Positions 44,254-53,636 of a DNA stretch of 64,000 nt are shown here, in pieces. Source of the DNA: Thalassospira sp. (GTDB taxonomy: Bacteria; Pseudomonadota; Alphaproteobacteria; Rhodospirillales; Thalassospiraceae); NCBI RefSeq assembly GCF_030690045.1, contig NZ_JAUYHK010000002.1, forward strand, positions 1 through 64,000. Reading direction: 5' to 3'. A program made the translations under genes and the position numbers. The notes beneath the pieces are model-generated. The model worked only from the letters and a program-made list of their open reading frames with translations, did not search any database and was not told where the DNA came from. The first letter of the stretch is position 1; every line of letters begins with the position of its first letter.

Positions 44254-45423
44254 TTACTGCAACAGACGCAGCAGGTTCTGCGGCATCTGGTTGGCTTGTG
44301 CCAGCATCGCAACGCCCGACTGCACCAAGATCTGTTTCGAGGTGAAGTTGGTCATTTCGGCTGCAACGTCGAGGTCCATAAGGGTCGAACGTGCTGCTTC
44401 GTTGTTTTCCTGCGAGGAACGCAGGTTCTGACCGGCAAAATCGAGACGGTTCTGTCCAACACCGACCGCCGAGCGGGCAGCCTGAAGAAGGTCAATCGCA
44501 TCGCTGACTTCGTCAATCGCGGCCTGTGCGTTGGCTTCAGTATCGACAGCCGAACCGGTTACACCAAGCGAACCTGAATTAACGGTGGTCAGGTTGAAGG
44601 TCAACTGGTCTTCTGCGGCAACGTTACCCGAGCCGATCTGGAAAGTCAGAGAGGTTGGGCCGGTAGTTGCCAAGGCATCGAACGTGTTGTTGGCGGTGAT
44701 ATCGGTACCAAAGGCAAATGCCGAGTTCAGGGTGATGTTGACGCCGAGATCACCAAAAGCAACAGTCGCCGTTTGCGCACCAGCCAAACCAGCCGTCGAC
44801 AAGTCCGTCAGATCGACAGATTGCGAGAAGTTGGCGTTGTTGGTGTTCGTCAACGTCATGATATTGGTGGCGTTGTCGAAGGTGATGGAGAGCGTATCGT
44901 TGGCGGTCAGCGGGGCATCGGCCTTGATGGAAATTGCAGCAATACCGTCAGCGGCCTCAATGTTCGTGCCAACAGCAGCCGGATCGACACCAAAAGAGTT
45001 CTGGCCCGAGAGCAGCTGAATGCCGTTGAATTTGGTCGAGGAGGAAACACGATCCATTTCTTCCTTGAGCGACTGGAATTCGTCATCCAGAAAGCCGCGT
45101 TCCGTTCCCGAAAGGTTGCCGGACGACGCCTGAACCGCAAGGGTCTTCATACGGACAAGGACGTTATCAATCGTTGCCATGCCGCCGTCGGCGATCTGGA
45201 GCATCGAATTGGCCTGACCGACGTTGACGGTTGCGGTTTTAAGCGACTGGACTTCGGAATTCAACCGGGCGCCAATGGCCATCGATGCGGCATCGTCACG
45301 GGCCGACACAACGCGGGTACCCGAAGACAGTTTTGCCAGCGAACGCGTGGCTGCTTCGTCAGAAGCAGACAGGTTACGGTGTGCAACGTTGGCGGCATAG
45401 TTGGAAATGATATTAAGAGCCAT
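44254..45423 (-). CDS. fliC: Flagellin (copy 1)
   Basis: A 389-residue flagellin. The conserved N-terminal D0/D1 (about 1-140) starts MALNIISNYAANVAHRNL and has SLAKLSSGTRVVSARDDAASMAIG; the C-terminal D1/D0 (about 300-389) has RSAVGVGQNRLDFAGQNL and ends in NQMPQNLLRLLQ. The central part is Thr, Asn and Ala-rich and surface exposed. Copy 2 at 48129 differs at 23 positions (94% identical). AGGAGA sits upstream of the ATG in a leader like that of copy 2. A candidate sigma-54 site is at 45463-45476. Confidence 0.97.
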   Translation of the reverse strand: MALNIISNYAANVAHRNLSASDEAATRSLAKLSSGTRVVSARDDAASMAIGARLNSEVQSLKTATVNVGQANSMLQIADGGMATIDNVLVRMKTLAVQASSGNLSGTERGFLDDEFQSLKEEMDRVSSSTKFNGIQLLSGQNSFGVDPAAVGTNIEAADGIAAISIKADAPLTANDTLSITFDNATNIMTLTNTNNANFSQSVDLTDLSTAGLAGAQTATVAFGDLGVNITLNSAFAFGTDITANNTFDALATTGPTSLTFQIGSGNVAAEDQLTFNLTTVNSGSLGVTGSAVDTEANAQAAIDEVSDAIDLLQAARSAVGVGQNRLDFAGQNLRSSQENNEAARSTLMDLDVAAEMTNFTSKQILVQSGVAMLAQANQMPQNLLRLLQ

Positions 45424-45751
45424 TTTTACTTCTCCTACATGGATAGCTCGAAGTGGCTAATTGCCACTCAAGACCCGGCACATCGCCGGAGTTCGTGTTC
45501 CGGGACTTCCTGTCCGCAAAAACACTGGTTAGTAGCGAAAACATACGAAAATAAAGAACAAGAGTCCAGAGAAATTATTTCGGCTAAAAAAGCGTTTGGA
45601 TTCAATGATCTTAGATAAAGGTATAGGTCGTCGATTCGAGGGTATAGATTTTTAAATGCTCAAAATTAAGGGGATTTTGCAGGAAAAACCCCGGTCAATA
45701 ATCATGTGATTGGTATCGATTCGGTTGTCGTGCAAGGGATGAGGGACCGTG
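45424..45751. other. Intergenic region between the TPR-methyltransferase and flagellin 1
   Basis: No gene is seen in 328 bases. The bases near 45424-45500 hold the flagellin leader, with a short hairpin (agtggc/gccact, 45452-45457 with 45463-45468). The 45540-45690 part is AT-rich. No terminator for the TPR-methyltransferase gene is clear. Confidence 0.6.
45463..45476 (-). promoter_or_regulatory. Candidate sigma-54 promoter of flagellin 1
   Basis: On the minus strand GG-N10-GC (gggtcttgagtggcaa) matches the -24/-12 spacing of sigma-54 promoters, with TGGCAA at -12 but a poor -24 flank. It lies 40 nt before the flagellin ATG. It overlaps the short hairpin at 45452-45468. No comparable site was found before flagellin 2. 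Confidence 0.3.
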
Positions 45752-48064
45752 TTATCGGGGCTTTTGGCACCAAAACTGGTACATTCCGCGAAATGTTTCA
45801 GGATGCTGTTCCTCAAACTTGTGCCAACGGGCGAGTCTTTCCTGATCCGGACATCCCCGATTTTCCTGCCGAAATCGGATAAGGGGTTGCGGAGTCGGTG
45901 TTTCAAAATCGATAAAGGTCAGGTCCAGTTGTTTGAGGGCGGATTCAATTTGTGGCAGGGTAAAGCGATGTTCCTGAACGTGGAAAATCAAATCCCGACA
46001 GGGGCTGAGACTGAAAAAGTCGGACCGCATGCAAAGAGTGATCAGATTCTGATCGCCTTTTTCAGCCTCGACAATGATGTCCTGACGGCAGCGCCGCATA
46101 TCGTCTGTGGATGACGCATAGCCGCGTTTGGCAATAAATTCACGTGCTGCAATGACATCTGGCCGCCCGGTTTCACTATAGAGGCCGATTTTCATCAGGC
46201 CGCCGGGCCGCAACAACGAGGTCAAAACTTTCCATCCTGCCAGCGGATCGGCCATGTGGTGAAGTACGCCCCCGCATTCAATGATGTCAAATTGCCGGTC
46301 AAGCTGACCCAATTTTAGAATATCTGCCTGCATATATTCAATATTATCGATATTCATTTCGCGGGTTTTGCGCGCCGCATAACACAGACTGGACAGGCTG
46401 AGATCAATTGCCGTTACCCGTGCGTTGGCAAACCGGGCAGAGGTTTGAAGGGCATGCTGTCCGGTGCCGCAACCGGCAACGAGGATTTCTGGTGATTCGG
46501 GTGATTGATAATCCCCCAGATCGAAGCCCAGCGGTGATGAAGTCAAAATATCGCGTACGGAACGTGCATCGTTCAGCAAGGCCGTGCGTATCCAGCGCGG
46601 ATAGGGGTTTTCCTCGTATTGGGCGCGGACGACTTGTGATACCTCATCCTGAATGCCAGTGGCATCCGGGATTTCGGTGCGTAACGCCTGTTCTTGCCGG
46701 GGTTCGGTTACCTGTCGCGAAATCACATTTGCAACGGTGTCGGGCCAGTCATGCGATGAAATGGCTGAAGCCCAGTCAAACACATGCAGGGCATCGTAAC
46801 ATCCAATGAGGGCAAGGAGACCGGGATTGATGCGATTCCCACCGGCAAACAGATTGCGGGCTGTGTCATGAATATGTGTCAGTATGTCTTTTTCAGGTTC
46901 GGTTACGAACCACGCATATTCATTGGCAAAGCATTGTTCGGCAAGTGTGGCGATAAAAGGTGTCAGAGCATCCAGATTGTTGTCTTGCGAAGCCATAGTC
47001 AGCAAATGCCGCCGCAATTGCGTCAGCATGCGTTCAACCCGAAGTTCTGCAATCGGGACCAGATTCAGTAACCGCAAAAACAGTGGCAGGCCGGAAAGCA
47101 TATCAATTGTTTTAAGGCATTGCGCGGCGGCTACATTCGGGTTTGTGTTGAAAATTTCCAGCGCAGAATGGAAGTCAGGCTGGCACCGCAAGGCGCTGAT
47201 GGTCGGGAACATAATCTCTGCCGGGCGGGTATCGGGTCTTTCCAGCAAATCCAGCAATGCTTTTTCAAGATTGTCATCTGTGGTCGTGAAGGACAGGCCT
47301 TTGACGCAATCCCCAAAGGCGAGCCAGTGCTGGTTCTCGCCGGGGCTCATGCTGATGGCCCGGCTGTGATGGATCAGGGCTTCCTTGTTCCGGCCAAGAT
47401 GTTGCAAGGTAATACCGATTGCGGTTTGCAAATCGGCATTATATCCTTGCAGAGCTTGTGCACGCAGATAACTTTCCAGCGCAAGATCAGGTTTCTTCAA
47501 CCTCAGTTGCAAATCACCAATTGCCTTGTGGGCTTCGGCATGATTGGGATTCAGCGTAACGGTCTGTTGATAATGCTTTAGGGCTTCGACCGTTTTTTTG
47601 CCTGTTGCAAGCAAGGCTCCCAAATTTTTGTGGGCTTCAGCATAGCCGGGATTGATGGCTATGGCTTTACGATAACTGGTTTCGGCCTCGAGGGTACGAT
47701 CCATCGCGTTATAGACAACGCCCAAATTGTTATGGGCCTGAAAATAATTGGGTGCCACGGCCAACGATTTCTGAAGCAGTTCAACTGCCCGGTCATTATT
47801 GCCGGTTTGATGGAGAATCATGCCGAGAAGATGCAGGGCAACCGGCTGTGTCGGTTCAATGGCCAAGACCTGCTGATAAAGCTGTGCAGCTTCGACAAGT
47901 TGACCTGCGCCATGATGCCGGGTGGCGGCGGCAAGTGTTTCGGCATTTTCAGGGGATGATGGGGCGGGGGGCGGAGCGGGGGCGATCATTGGTTTGGCGT
48001 GCGGTGTTTTTTTTGCCTGCTTGTCCTGACGCCTGCGTTCTGCCCTGTTCATAACGGTATTCAT
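45752..48064 (-). CDS. TPR protein with C-terminal class I SAM methyltransferase domain
   Basis: A 770-residue protein. Residues about 1-40 are a basic, Pro/Ala-rich tail; about 45-290 are at least six tetratricopeptide repeats (VALHLLGMILHQTGNNDRAVELL, AHNNLGVVYNAMDRTLEAETSYRKAI and so on); about 300-500 are an unnamed helical region; about 520-670 are a methyltransferase with motif I ILVAGCGTGQHAL, VTAIDLSLSSLCYA and DIIECGGVLHHMADPLAGW. It lies between two flagellins on their strand, so flagellin or another filament protein is a plausible substrate. No glycosyltransferase motif is seen. Confidence 0.88.
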   Translation of the reverse strand: MNTVMNRAERRRQDKQAKKTPHAKPMIAPAPPPAPSSPENAETLAAATRHHGAGQLVEAAQLYQQVLAIEPTQPVALHLLGMILHQTGNNDRAVELLQKSLAVAPNYFQAHNNLGVVYNAMDRTLEAETSYRKAIAINPGYAEAHKNLGALLATGKKTVEALKHYQQTVTLNPNHAEAHKAIGDLQLRLKKPDLALESYLRAQALQGYNADLQTAIGITLQHLGRNKEALIHHSRAISMSPGENQHWLAFGDCVKGLSFTTTDDNLEKALLDLLERPDTRPAEIMFPTISALRCQPDFHSALEIFNTNPNVAAAQCLKTIDMLSGLPLFLRLLNLVPIAELRVERMLTQLRRHLLTMASQDNNLDALTPFIATLAEQCFANEYAWFVTEPEKDILTHIHDTARNLFAGGNRINPGLLALIGCYDALHVFDWASAISSHDWPDTVANVISRQVTEPRQEQALRTEIPDATGIQDEVSQVVRAQYEENPYPRWIRTALLNDARSVRDILTSSPLGFDLGDYQSPESPEILVAGCGTGQHALQTSARFANARVTAIDLSLSSLCYAARKTREMNIDNIEYMQADILKLGQLDRQFDIIECGGVLHHMADPLAGWKVLTSLLRPGGLMKIGLYSETGRPDVIAAREFIAKRGYASSTDDMRRCRQDIIVEAEKGDQNLITLCMRSDFFSLSPCRDLIFHVQEHRFTLPQIESALKQLDLTFIDFETPTPQPLIRFRQENRGCPDQERLARWHKFEEQHPETFRGMYQFWCQKPR

Positions 48065-48085
48065 CTTTCCCTGATTTTTTTATTG

Positions 48086-48119
48086 CCGGACGGCATGGCA
48101 GGCTTGCCATGCCGTCCGG
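48086..48119 (-). terminator. Hairpin after flagellin gene 2
   Basis: A perfect 15-bp stem (48086-48100 with 48105-48119) with a 4-nt loop lies 10 nt after the flagellin 2 stop. On the minus strand it is followed by an A run rather than a T run, so it may stabilise flagellin mRNA or attenuate transcription into the methyltransferase gene rather than act as a normal terminator. The T run lies on the opposite side. Confidence 0.6.
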
Positions 48120-48128
48120 TTATCCGGA

Positions 48129-49298
48129 TTACTGCAACAGACGCAGCAGGTTCTGCGGCATCTGGTTGGCCTGGGCCAGCATCGCAACGCCCGACTGCAC
48201 CAGGATCTGTTTCGAGGTGAAGTTGGTCATTTCGGCTGCAACGTCGAGGTCCAGAAGGGTCGAACGTGCTGCTTCGTTGTTTTCCTGCGAGGAACGCAGG
48301 TTCTGACCGGCAAAATCGAGACGGTTCTGTCCGACACCGACCGCGGAACGGGCGGCCTGCAAGGTGTCAATGGCTGCATTCACTTCGTCAATCGCAGCTT
48401 GTGCGTTGGCTTCAGTATCAACAGCCGAACCCGTAACGCCCAACGCACCCGTGTTGACGGTGGTCAGGTTGAAGGTCAACTGGTCTTCTGCGGCAACGTT
48501 ACCCGAGCCGATCTGGAAAGTCAGAGAGGTTGGGCCGGTAGTCGCCAGAACATCAAACGTGTTGTTGGCGGTGATATCGGTACCAAAGGCAAACGCCGAG
48601 TTCAGGGTAATGGTGATGCCGAGATCACCAAAGTTGACATCCGACGTTTGTGCACCAGCCAAACCAGCCGTCGACAAGTCCGTCAGATCGACAGATTGCG
48701 AGAAGTTGGCGTTGTTGGTGTTCGTCAACGTCATGATATTGGTGGCGTTGTCGAAGGTGATGGAGATGGTGTCGTTGGCGGTCAGCGGTGCATCGGCCTT
48801 GATGTTGATCGCGGCAACACCGTCAGCGGCTTCGATGTTGGTGCCAACAGCGGCTGGATCGACACCAAAAGTATTTTGGCCTGACAGCAGTTGTATGCCA
48901 TTGAATTTGGTCGAGGAGGAAACACGATCCATTTCATCCTTGAGCGACTGGAATTCATCATCCAGAAAGCCACGTTCCGTTCCCGAAAGGTTGCCGGATG
49001 CGGCCTGAACCGCAAGGGTTTTCATGCGGACAAGGATGTTATCAATTGTTGCCAGCCCGCCATCGGCGATCTGCAACATAGAGCCAGCCTGACCGACATT
49101 GACGGTTGCGGTTTTAAGCGACTGGACTTCGGAATTCAGACGGGCACCAATGGCCATTGATGCGGCATCGTCACGGGCCGACACAACGCGGGTACCCGAA
49201 GACAGTTTTGCCAGCGACCGGGTGGCCATTTCATCAGAAGCCAACAGATTGCGATGGGCAACGTTGGCGGCATAGTTGGAAATGATATTAAGGGCCAT
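48129..49298 (-). CDS. fliC: Flagellin (copy 2)
   Basis: A 389-residue flagellin of the same length as copy 1 and 94% identical in protein, with the 23 differences spread out. Starts at MALNIISN (ATG 49298), with AGGAGA in a leader closely matching copy 1; an in-frame extension to 49385 is upstream leader, not protein. Long identical DNA tracts are shared, for example 48469-48541 with 44594-44666. Ends NQMPQNLLRLLQ. Confidence 0.97.
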   Translation of the reverse strand: MALNIISNYAANVAHRNLLASDEMATRSLAKLSSGTRVVSARDDAASMAIGARLNSEVQSLKTATVNVGQAGSMLQIADGGLATIDNILVRMKTLAVQAASGNLSGTERGFLDDEFQSLKDEMDRVSSSTKFNGIQLLSGQNTFGVDPAAVGTNIEAADGVAAINIKADAPLTANDTISITFDNATNIMTLTNTNNANFSQSVDLTDLSTAGLAGAQTSDVNFGDLGITITLNSAFAFGTDITANNTFDVLATTGPTSLTFQIGSGNVAAEDQLTFNLTTVNTGALGVTGSAVDTEANAQAAIDEVNAAIDTLQAARSAVGVGQNRLDFAGQNLRSSQENNEAARSTLLDLDVAAEMTNFTSKQILVQSGVAMLAQANQMPQNLLRLLQ

Positions 49299-49435
49299 TT
49301 TAACTTCTCCTGCCTGGATGTATCTGATGGGCTTTTGACGGTAAAACCGGAAAAATTTGCCCACCGCTACTGTGGTTTTCCTCAAGGCACTTCAGGTATT
49401 CTAACAAAATTCAAAAGAACTTCAGGTATTCCGGC

Positions 49436-49927
49436 TTAAATATCGTGCTGCACAGGATACTTGTCGTGCGCCATGATATGTTGCCAGCCGACCTGACGTT
49501 TGGTGTCAATGATGATCGGCGCTTGCAGATTTACCGACATTGCAATTCCCGTGCCAGATGGTGAGGGGCGAATGGTTACCACCAGCAAAATCACCATGTC
49601 TTCCTGCGGAATTGCAAGGCTGCCAAGGGCGCGCTCGATATCTTCGGCAGAATAAATATTTGCGTCAGGATTATAGGGGGAAATGATGAAAGACAGATTA
49701 GCATCGGTCAGGCTTTGATACAGCTTGAACTGATCAAGAGTGCTGCCGGGAATATTGGCCAGACCAAAGGCATGATGTTCGGCAAAGCCCAGCAGGCCAA
49801 CCGGCATATAGATGGCCTTGTTCCAGAAAAACTCGATATCGCCGAACCGGGTTTCGACGGTTACAGTTTCTGGAACTTTTTGTTCGGTTTCGCTGGTTGT
49901 CATTATATTCAATTTCCCCGTGATCAT
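49436..49927 (-). CDS. fliW: Flagellar assembly factor FliW
   Basis: A 163-residue protein of the FliW family (residues about 20-160), with VETRFGDIEFFWNKAIYMPVGLLGF and QEDMVILLVVTI. FliW binds free flagellin and, when flagellin is exported, releases CsrA antagonism. The start may be ATG 49927 or 49903. It stands between flgL and flagellin 2. No csrA gene is seen in the window, although the two are commonly neighbours. Confidence 0.88.
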   Translation of the reverse strand: MITGKLNIMTTSETEQKVPETVTVETRFGDIEFFWNKAIYMPVGLLGFAEHHAFGLANIPGSTLDQFKLYQSLTDANLSFIISPYNPDANIYSAEDIERALGSLAIPQEDMVILLVVTIRPSPSGTGIAMSVNLQAPIIIDTKRQVGWQHIMAHDKYPVQHDI

Positions 49928-49967
49928 CTTTCAGGCGATTGGAGCCTGATTAAAACAATATGTGGTG

Positions 49968-51179
49968 CTAGCGCAGATAATTCACCAGCGAAATTTCGGA
50001 TGATCGCGAAATCGCAAGGAAGCTTGCCTGAAGCGCCGTTCTATGTTGTTCGAGTTCTATCATAGTCAGCGGGACATCAACCGATTCAATATCGGTAATT
50101 GCCTGACTTGCGAAAACCCTGAAATCCTTGTGCTGGTTTTCATAGCGTTCGATATTGGAAATATCGATGCCGATCTTGCTTTGAACATTTGGCAAATTTT
50201 TAATGGCATTATCCAGATGGCCCATCGCAATATTCAAAGACGTCGGGTCAGTGGTGCTGCTCATGATTTGCAGGCTGCGGATCAGGCTTTCAAATGCCGG
50301 GTCATCGGCCAGAATGCCATAGGAAATATCATATTCACGGTCAACGCGCGCATTGAGTTGCTGCTGGTCACCCTGATAATAGCTGGTGTCGGCGCGCGGA
50401 TTGGGGGCGTTGGTCATGTCAAGCGTGTCAAACAGATTGCCCAGTGACAGGCCACCTTCGGAAATGGCCAGATCGTCACCGGACAAATCCTCGATCACCA
50501 GACGCATGGTGTTGTTACCCGGATCGGCGCGCAGCGATGCTGTTGCAGGCGGATTGACATTGATGGCATCAATCAGGTCATTGACCGTGAAGGTATCATC
50601 ATAATCCACTGTATTGCCATTAATGACCAGATTATTGTCTGTTGCAGGCGGCGGGGCGGTAACGCCAAGTTGCGCCAGCGTCATGGTGCCCGTGATGTTG
50701 GGCAATGTGGTGAAATAGGCATCCGGAAGAACCATATCATCAATATCGACCGCCGGGGCCTCGGACCGGCCCCCCGCGAAAAGATAGCGACCATCAAGGC
50801 GGGTATTGAGCAATGTGGAAACCTGTTCCAGAGCCTGCCTTGCCTCGACGTCAAGATTGACATCGCCTGCCTGATTAAGGTTCTGGGCCTGAACCAGCAG
50901 GGTTTTCATCTTGTTGGTGATGTCGGTCATGGTATCGACCGCACTTTCCATATTCTGAAGGCGCAATTTGGCCTGGGTCGAATTTTTCAGAAACTGGTCA
51001 ATGCGCGTGACATCGCCTTCAAGATTAAGCAGGCGCTGGGTGCTGTCGGCAATACCGGCATAATCACGCGATTTATAACCGCTGGATGCCTGATTGTTCA
51101 AATTCGTAACATTTGATGCATTGCGCAAAGCAAGATCGCTTAGCAGCGTATGATTGGAATATGTTGCCACACGGGTCAT
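49968..51179 (-). CDS. flgL: Hook-filament junction protein FlgL
   Basis: A 403-residue flagellin-like junction protein. N-terminal helices (1-150) have NVTNLNNQASSGYKSRDYAGIADSTQRLLNLEGDVTRIDQF and NTRLDGRYLFAGGRSEAPAV; the C-terminal helices close the protein with FRVFASQAITDIESVDVPLTMIELEQHRTALQASFLAISRSSE. AGGAGA precedes the ATG. It follows flgK by 27 nt on the same strand. Confidence 0.94.
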   Translation of the reverse strand: MTRVATYSNHTLLSDLALRNASNVTNLNNQASSGYKSRDYAGIADSTQRLLNLEGDVTRIDQFLKNSTQAKLRLQNMESAVDTMTDITNKMKTLLVQAQNLNQAGDVNLDVEARQALEQVSTLLNTRLDGRYLFAGGRSEAPAVDIDDMVLPDAYFTTLPNITGTMTLAQLGVTAPPPATDNNLVINGNTVDYDDTFTVNDLIDAINVNPPATASLRADPGNNTMRLVIEDLSGDDLAISEGGLSLGNLFDTLDMTNAPNPRADTSYYQGDQQQLNARVDREYDISYGILADDPAFESLIRSLQIMSSTTDPTSLNIAMGHLDNAIKNLPNVQSKIGIDISNIERYENQHKDFRVFASQAITDIESVDVPLTMIELEQHRTALQASFLAISRSSEISLVNYLR

Positions 51180-51206
51180 AACCGCGTCTCCTTATGCTGC
51201 GTCATC

Positions 51207-53621
51207 TTAGACTGCATTCAGCAAAGCATCAAACAATTCATCAACTGTGGTAATAACCTTGGCCGATGCGGAATAGGCGCGCTGGAATATGATCAGATCG
51301 GACATTTCCTCGTCCAGATTGACGCCGGCCTCGTTCTGAAGGCGATATTCAAGATCGGATGTCAGCTGTCCGCGGAACTCGTAATCGCTGGTCGCGGCGG
51401 CGGCCTTTGTTGCATTTGAGGCAATAATGCCTGCCGCAAAATCCGTCAGGCTGGTGGTTGCGCCCGACAGGCCGCCTGCGGCCTCGAATTTTATGCCGGT
51501 GCTGTCAAAAACACCACTCAATGCCGCAGCGGCCCGGTTGTCGCCTTCATGGACGCCATATTTGATGCCAAGGCCAAGGGCGGTGGTCAGGCTGTCGGCA
51601 CCCGTGCCAAGACTATCGGTAAAGGAAAACGCGTCACCATCGCCATCCTGAACCCGCAGGATATAGCCGCCCTGACTGCTGTCAAACACGACGCTGGCGG
51701 TGATGTTGTTGTTGGTCAGGGTCGCGTTGCCATTGATGGCATCGGCAATATCCTCAAGCGACATCGTATCATTATAATTGATTGTCACATCGCCGAATGC
51801 CCCGGAAATGGTGTAAATCCCGTCAGGGTCTGGCGGGTTGGAGGGCAGGGTGGCAATCGGGGCCGACGGATTGGTGATGACTGTTGCCGATTCATAGACC
51901 GAGGCATTCAATTCTCCGCGGACCAGTCGCGACGGGTCGTTGAAAATGCTTCTGGAAACCTCGATATTTCCCGCCAGATTGGGCTGATCTTCGGTCATGC
52001 CGATGGTTTCGAGCATGGTGCCGGAATCTGTCATCGACAGATTGGCATCCGAATCAATCACCAGACGGAACCGGGAACCGTCATTGACAAGATAAACGGC
52101 TTCGGCGGCATCGGCGGCGGACAATCCGGCACCCTGAAGGGCAAGGCGGATATTGTCCTGAACATCGGTCAGGCTGTCATTAGGGCCGTAATTGACCGTA
52201 ATACCGGCGCCACCATTGTTGAAAATACCGGCCCCGGCATTGATGACAAATGAACTTGCCGTCAAATTCAGGGCGTTGTTGGCATTGGCAAAGGGTATGG
52301 ATGTCATCGTATCGGACCGTTTGGCCGATGCAAAAAAGTCATTCAGCCCGAAATAATGCGACAGACCCTGTGTGCGGCCATCGCTGAGGGTCATTTCGCT
52401 ATTCAGTTCATTGATCGCAACGCGGGCACCGTTCAGGCCTTCGATCACCAGACGGTTATCGACGATGGAGGCCGTAAGATGCGTCCCCGCCGCCGAGGCA
52501 TTGATCGCATCTGCCAGACCCTGAACCGTCGCCGGGGTCGTTGGCAGGGCGATATCGGCATAGCTGTTGGCGGCGAACAGATCGCCACTGGCATTCAGGG
52601 CGGCAATCCGGAACGTTCCGGTTGCGGTTACCGGATCGGTGCCGGTGACAACGCGGGTGCCTGTCAGGTTGGCGGGCGGTGGAAAGGCCGTGCCTTTATT
52701 ATGTTCGGCATTGATGGCATCGCGCAATTCCCCGGCCAGTTCGTTGATCTGGTCATTGAGCTGCGGCAGATCCTTATCACGCATGTCAAGCAATCCACGC
52801 AATGTGCCGGTTTGCAATTCACCCGTGATATCGACATCGCCAAGGCTGATGCCGCTGCCGCCGGTTCCGGGCGCATAGCCCGATGCAGGGGTGAATTCAA
52901 GGGTTTCCGGTGTCCGGTCCAGCAAGGTGCGTGATCCGTTGCCCGAAAACAGCACCATCGACCCATCCGAACGGGTATAGGTATTGACGTTCATGATCTT
53001 TGACAGCGCGTTGACCTTCTGGTCGCGCTGATCGCGCAATTCGGTGGTCGGCTGATCCAGATTGCTCATGCGGACAATTGTGGCATTCAGTTCGGAAATT
53101 TCAACCAGCAGGGAATTGGCGCGATCGGTTTCTTCCTTGATTTTGGCATCGGTGTCATTGCGCAATTGCTGGATCTGGTCCGACAGGTTTTCCAGCGTTG
53201 TTGCAACCTGAACGGCGCTTTCGATCACCTGAATTTTGGGAGAATTCTGTTCGGGCGTGGTGGCCATTTGCTCGAACGCATTGCCCAGATCGTTGATGCG
53301 CTGACTGATGGATGAACTGGATTGCGGGGTGCCGAACATGGTTTGCAGGCGGGTGTAAAATTCGTTGCGAATTTCGTCACGTCCGGCCTTGCCCAGTTCG
53401 CTGCGCAATTCCTTGAGCATGCCTTCGCTGACACTGCGGTAAATGTCGCCGACCTGAACACCCACACCCATGCCGCCCAGCGTCAGGGTTTCCTGACCGA
53501 CAATTTTGCGCGAATAGCCGGGCGTATTCACATTGGCGATGTTCGACGATGTGATTGCAATGCGCGATTGTGCCGTATTCAGCCCGCTAATGGCGGTGTT
53601 GAGCGACTGTGTCAGGGACAT
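51207..53621 (-). CDS. flgK: Hook-filament junction protein FlgK
   Basis: An 804-residue protein, long for FlgK (usually 500-700). The N-terminus has MSLTQSLNTAISGLNTAQSRIAITSSNIANVNTPGYSR, and the C-terminus QNEAGVNLDEEMSDLIIFQRAYSASAKVITTVDELFDALLNAV. The variable middle (about 250-650) contains two or three related Asn/Thr-rich modules with TVNYGPND-type and TINYNDTMSLEDIADAINGN segments. GGAGCA precedes the ATG. Confidence 0.95.
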   Translation of the reverse strand: MSLTQSLNTAISGLNTAQSRIAITSSNIANVNTPGYSRKIVGQETLTLGGMGVGVQVGDIYRSVSEGMLKELRSELGKAGRDEIRNEFYTRLQTMFGTPQSSSSISQRINDLGNAFEQMATTPEQNSPKIQVIESAVQVATTLENLSDQIQQLRNDTDAKIKEETDRANSLLVEISELNATIVRMSNLDQPTTELRDQRDQKVNALSKIMNVNTYTRSDGSMVLFSGNGSRTLLDRTPETLEFTPASGYAPGTGGSGISLGDVDITGELQTGTLRGLLDMRDKDLPQLNDQINELAGELRDAINAEHNKGTAFPPPANLTGTRVVTGTDPVTATGTFRIAALNASGDLFAANSYADIALPTTPATVQGLADAINASAAGTHLTASIVDNRLVIEGLNGARVAINELNSEMTLSDGRTQGLSHYFGLNDFFASAKRSDTMTSIPFANANNALNLTASSFVINAGAGIFNNGGAGITVNYGPNDSLTDVQDNIRLALQGAGLSAADAAEAVYLVNDGSRFRLVIDSDANLSMTDSGTMLETIGMTEDQPNLAGNIEVSRSIFNDPSRLVRGELNASVYESATVITNPSAPIATLPSNPPDPDGIYTISGAFGDVTINYNDTMSLEDIADAINGNATLTNNNITASVVFDSSQGGYILRVQDGDGDAFSFTDSLGTGADSLTTALGLGIKYGVHEGDNRAAAALSGVFDSTGIKFEAAGGLSGATTSLTDFAAGIIASNATKAAAATSDYEFRGQLTSDLEYRLQNEAGVNLDEEMSDLIIFQRAYSASAKVITTVDELFDALLNAV

Positions 53622-53636
53622 GGTCTTGCTCCGATC

